This document shows positions 61,736 to 62,913 of a stretch of DNA of 62,913 nucleotides, in pieces (position 1 is the stretch's first letter; the number at the start of each line of letters is the position of its first letter). The stretch comes from Paraburkholderia sp. C35. GTDB taxonomy: Bacteria > Pseudomonadota > Gammaproteobacteria > Burkholderiales > Burkholderiaceae. Location of the stretch: positions 1-62,913 of the forward strand of contig NZ_QBUY01000049.1 of the NCBI RefSeq assembly GCF_003121405.1. Reading direction: 5' to 3'. The position numbers were made by a program, and so were the translations under genes. The notes below the pieces were generated by a model, which saw only the letters and a list, made by a program, of their open reading frames with translations, had not been told where the DNA came from and made no database searches.

Positions 61736-62701
61736 ATGAAAAAGAACCTGCCTATCCTGATCGCGCTCGGCGCGTTGATCGTGCTCGGCCTCGTGCGCTA
61801 CGAGCACTTCGCATCCGAGTACAACATCACCTCGTTCTGGCGCTACAACTCGATGTTCGCGCTGATCTCCGTCGGCATGGCCTTCGTGATCATCACGGGC
61901 GGCATCGATCTGTCCGTCGGCACGGTCGCGGCGATGTCGAGCGTCGTCGCGGCGCTGGCCAGTCCGTACGGCGGCTGGATCGCCGTGCTCGCCGGTGCGG
62001 GCGCGGGGCTGCTGGTCGGCGTGCTGAACGGCATCATCATTACGCGGCTGAAAATCCTGCCGTTCATCACGACGCTGGCGACGAGTCTCGGCGCACATGG
62101 TCTCGGATTGCTGCTAGGCAGAAACGACGCCGTGTCGATTTCATCCGATACCAACTTCGCGAACTTCGGACAGGGCGATCTGTTCGGCCTGCCGATTCCC
62201 GGCCTGATCGCGCTGGTCGCCGCGGTTGCGGGGTGGCTTGCGCTGCGCAGCACGCGCTTCGGGCGGCATTCGCTGGCGATCGGCGGCAGCGAGGAAGCGG
62301 CGCGTCTGATGGGGCTGAACGTGAATCGCACGCTGGTCGCCGTGTATGCGGTGAGCGGCTTGCTGGCGGGCCTTGCGGGCGTGATTCTCGCTGCGCAGTT
62401 CGGCGCGGGACAACCGAACGAAGGCGTCGGCTGGGAGTTGTTTGCGATTTCGGCCGTCGTGCTCGGCGGCACGCTGCTTACGGGCGGCGAAGGCTCCATC
62501 GCCATGACGATTGCGGGCGTGCTGCTGCTCGGTCTCGTGTTTAATCTGTTGAACTTCGAGAATGGGCTTGGGTTTATTAGCCTGTCGGCTTATTGGCAAT
62601 CGGTGATACGTGGTGTGTTTCTGCTGCTCGTGATTGTGCTGCAGGCGCGGGTGCTTAAGCAGCGGGCGGGTAAGCGCTCGCCGGGCGCTGGTGCGGTGTG
62701 A
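61736..62701 (+). CDS. yjfF: Sugar ABC transporter permease, YjfF-like
   Basis: A 321-residue CUT2 permease, second of the pair. ATG 61736 (MKKNLPILIALGALIVLGLV) starts 22 bp after the ytfT stop. Signature segments: FVIITGGIDLSVGTVAAMSS, NGIIITRLKILPFITTLATS, LAIGGSEEAARLMGLNVNRT and VLGGTLLTGGEGSIAMTIAG. Its place after ytfQ-ytfR-ytfT matches the E. coli order. It is the last gene before the right-end repeat; no hairpin terminator is seen. Confidence 0.87.
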   Translation: MKKNLPILIALGALIVLGLVRYEHFASEYNITSFWRYNSMFALISVGMAFVIITGGIDLSVGTVAAMSSVVAALASPYGGWIAVLAGAGAGLLVGVLNGIIITRLKILPFITTLATSLGAHGLGLLLGRNDAVSISSDTNFANFGQGDLFGLPIPGLIALVAAVAGWLALRSTRFGRHSLAIGGSEEAARLMGLNVNRTLVAVYAVSGLLAGLAGVILAAQFGAGQPNEGVGWELFAISAVVLGGTLLTGGEGSIAMTIAGVLLLGLVFNLLNFENGLGFISLSAYWQSVIRGVFLLLVIVLQARVLKQRAGKRSPGAGAV

Positions 62702-62703
62702 TG

Positions 62704-62745
62704 GTTTTTGTTTTTGTTTTTGTTTTTGTTTTTTGCTTTTTGTTT
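62704..62745 (+). repeat. GTTTTT short tandem repeat tract
   Basis: Four perfect GTTTTT units (62704-62727) continue into GTTTTTTGCTTTTTG. The tract begins two bases after the yjfF stop codon and is strikingly T-rich for this genome. Copy number may vary between strains. Confidence 0.75.
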
Positions 62746-62795
62746 TCGCTTTCGCTGGCATCCGCGTGATGCTTTCGTGTCGCATGCGTTGCCCC

Positions 62796-62913
62796 TGTGC
62801 GGGGCGGCACCTACTTTTCTTTGCCGCCGCAAAGAAAAGTAGGCAAAAGAAAGCGGGCTAACACCACCCGCTTCGGTCATTGCCTGCGGGCCCCCCACGG
62901 TTCCTATCCTTCA
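62796..62913. repeat. Palindromic repeat, right copy (cut by the window end)
   Basis: GCCCCTGTGCGGGGC is followed by the cap palindrome CTTTGCCGCCGCAAAG and the arm AGTAGGCAAAAGAAAG (62838 onward). The last 76 bases match window bases 1-76 with three differences, in the same orientation. The element continues past the window end. Confidence 0.85.

Noticed and set aside
1..62913. tRNA, rRNA, CRISPR array or riboswitch
   Set aside because: No cloverleaf with a GTTCGA-type arm, no regularly spaced repeats and no recognised riboswitch core were found by eye; a covariance-model scan would be decisive.

Overview
This window is about 63 kb of high-GC chromosome from a Burkholderia-type betaproteobacterium, most likely Paraburkholderia. 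I infer this from the codon usage, the gene order of conserved blocks (rsmI/yraN/diaA/BON lipoprotein/cytochrome c), single-domain H-NS-like and DUF4148 proteins, and a dispersed palindromic repeat at both ends. No rRNA, tRNA, CRISPR array, insertion sequence or phage gene was recognised. The first 76 bases and the last 76 bases are near-identical (73/76) and in the same orientation. Both belong to a palindromic repeat that is complete at the left end (about 1-541).

Layout. 0.6-8.8 kb: housekeeping and signalling genes (CutC, an EAL phosphodiesterase, a Na+/H+ antiporter, a RutG-like pyrimidine permease, a chemoreceptor, a DUF2239 protein with a twin palindromic operator). 9.0-14.4 kb: an archaic (Csu/spore-coat-U type) chaperone-usher pilus cluster. 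14.4-25.4 kb, opposite strand: a stressosome operon, rsbR-rsbS-rsbT, then an RsbT/PP2C fusion, an RsbT/histidine kinase fusion, a REC-kinase-REC hybrid and a 1,649-residue double hybrid kinase. 25.7-28.5 kb: a tannase/feruloyl esterase and OpgC. 28.9-32.0 kb: a lower-GC orphan Eco57I-type restriction-modification protein whose nuclease motif looks destroyed. 32.2-38.7 kb: conserved housekeeping (cytochrome c, BON lipoprotein, DiaA, YraN, RsmI, RlpA, a glyoxalase II-like hydrolase, an exonuclease, an Lrp regulator). 38.7-56.3 kb: mixed accessory and metabolic genes (CDF exporter, H-NS-like protein in an AT-rich pocket, HugZ-like protein, two MFS transporters, JmjC-like oxygenase, branched-chain amino acid binding protein, dienelactone hydrolase, amidase, HiPIP, LhgO-like oxidase, a protease-less Lon-like ATPase, an EEP-family hydrolase). 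55.3-62.7 kb: a sugar regulon of aldose epimerase, LacI regulator and a YtfQ-YtfR-YtfT-YjfF-type ABC importer, linked by three copies of an AT-rich operator.

How the parts may work together. The most striking unit is the stressosome operon. No sigma-B, RsbU, RsbV or RsbW homologue is present, so the partner-switching proteins probably feed the histidine kinases encoded directly downstream. Three different proteins in the operon carry an RsbT-like ATPase domain, a tandem expansion of the switch component. The pilus cluster converges on this operon with only 15 bp between stop codons, and an EAL c-di-GMP phosphodiesterase lies nearby, so a link to surface attachment is possible but is inference only.
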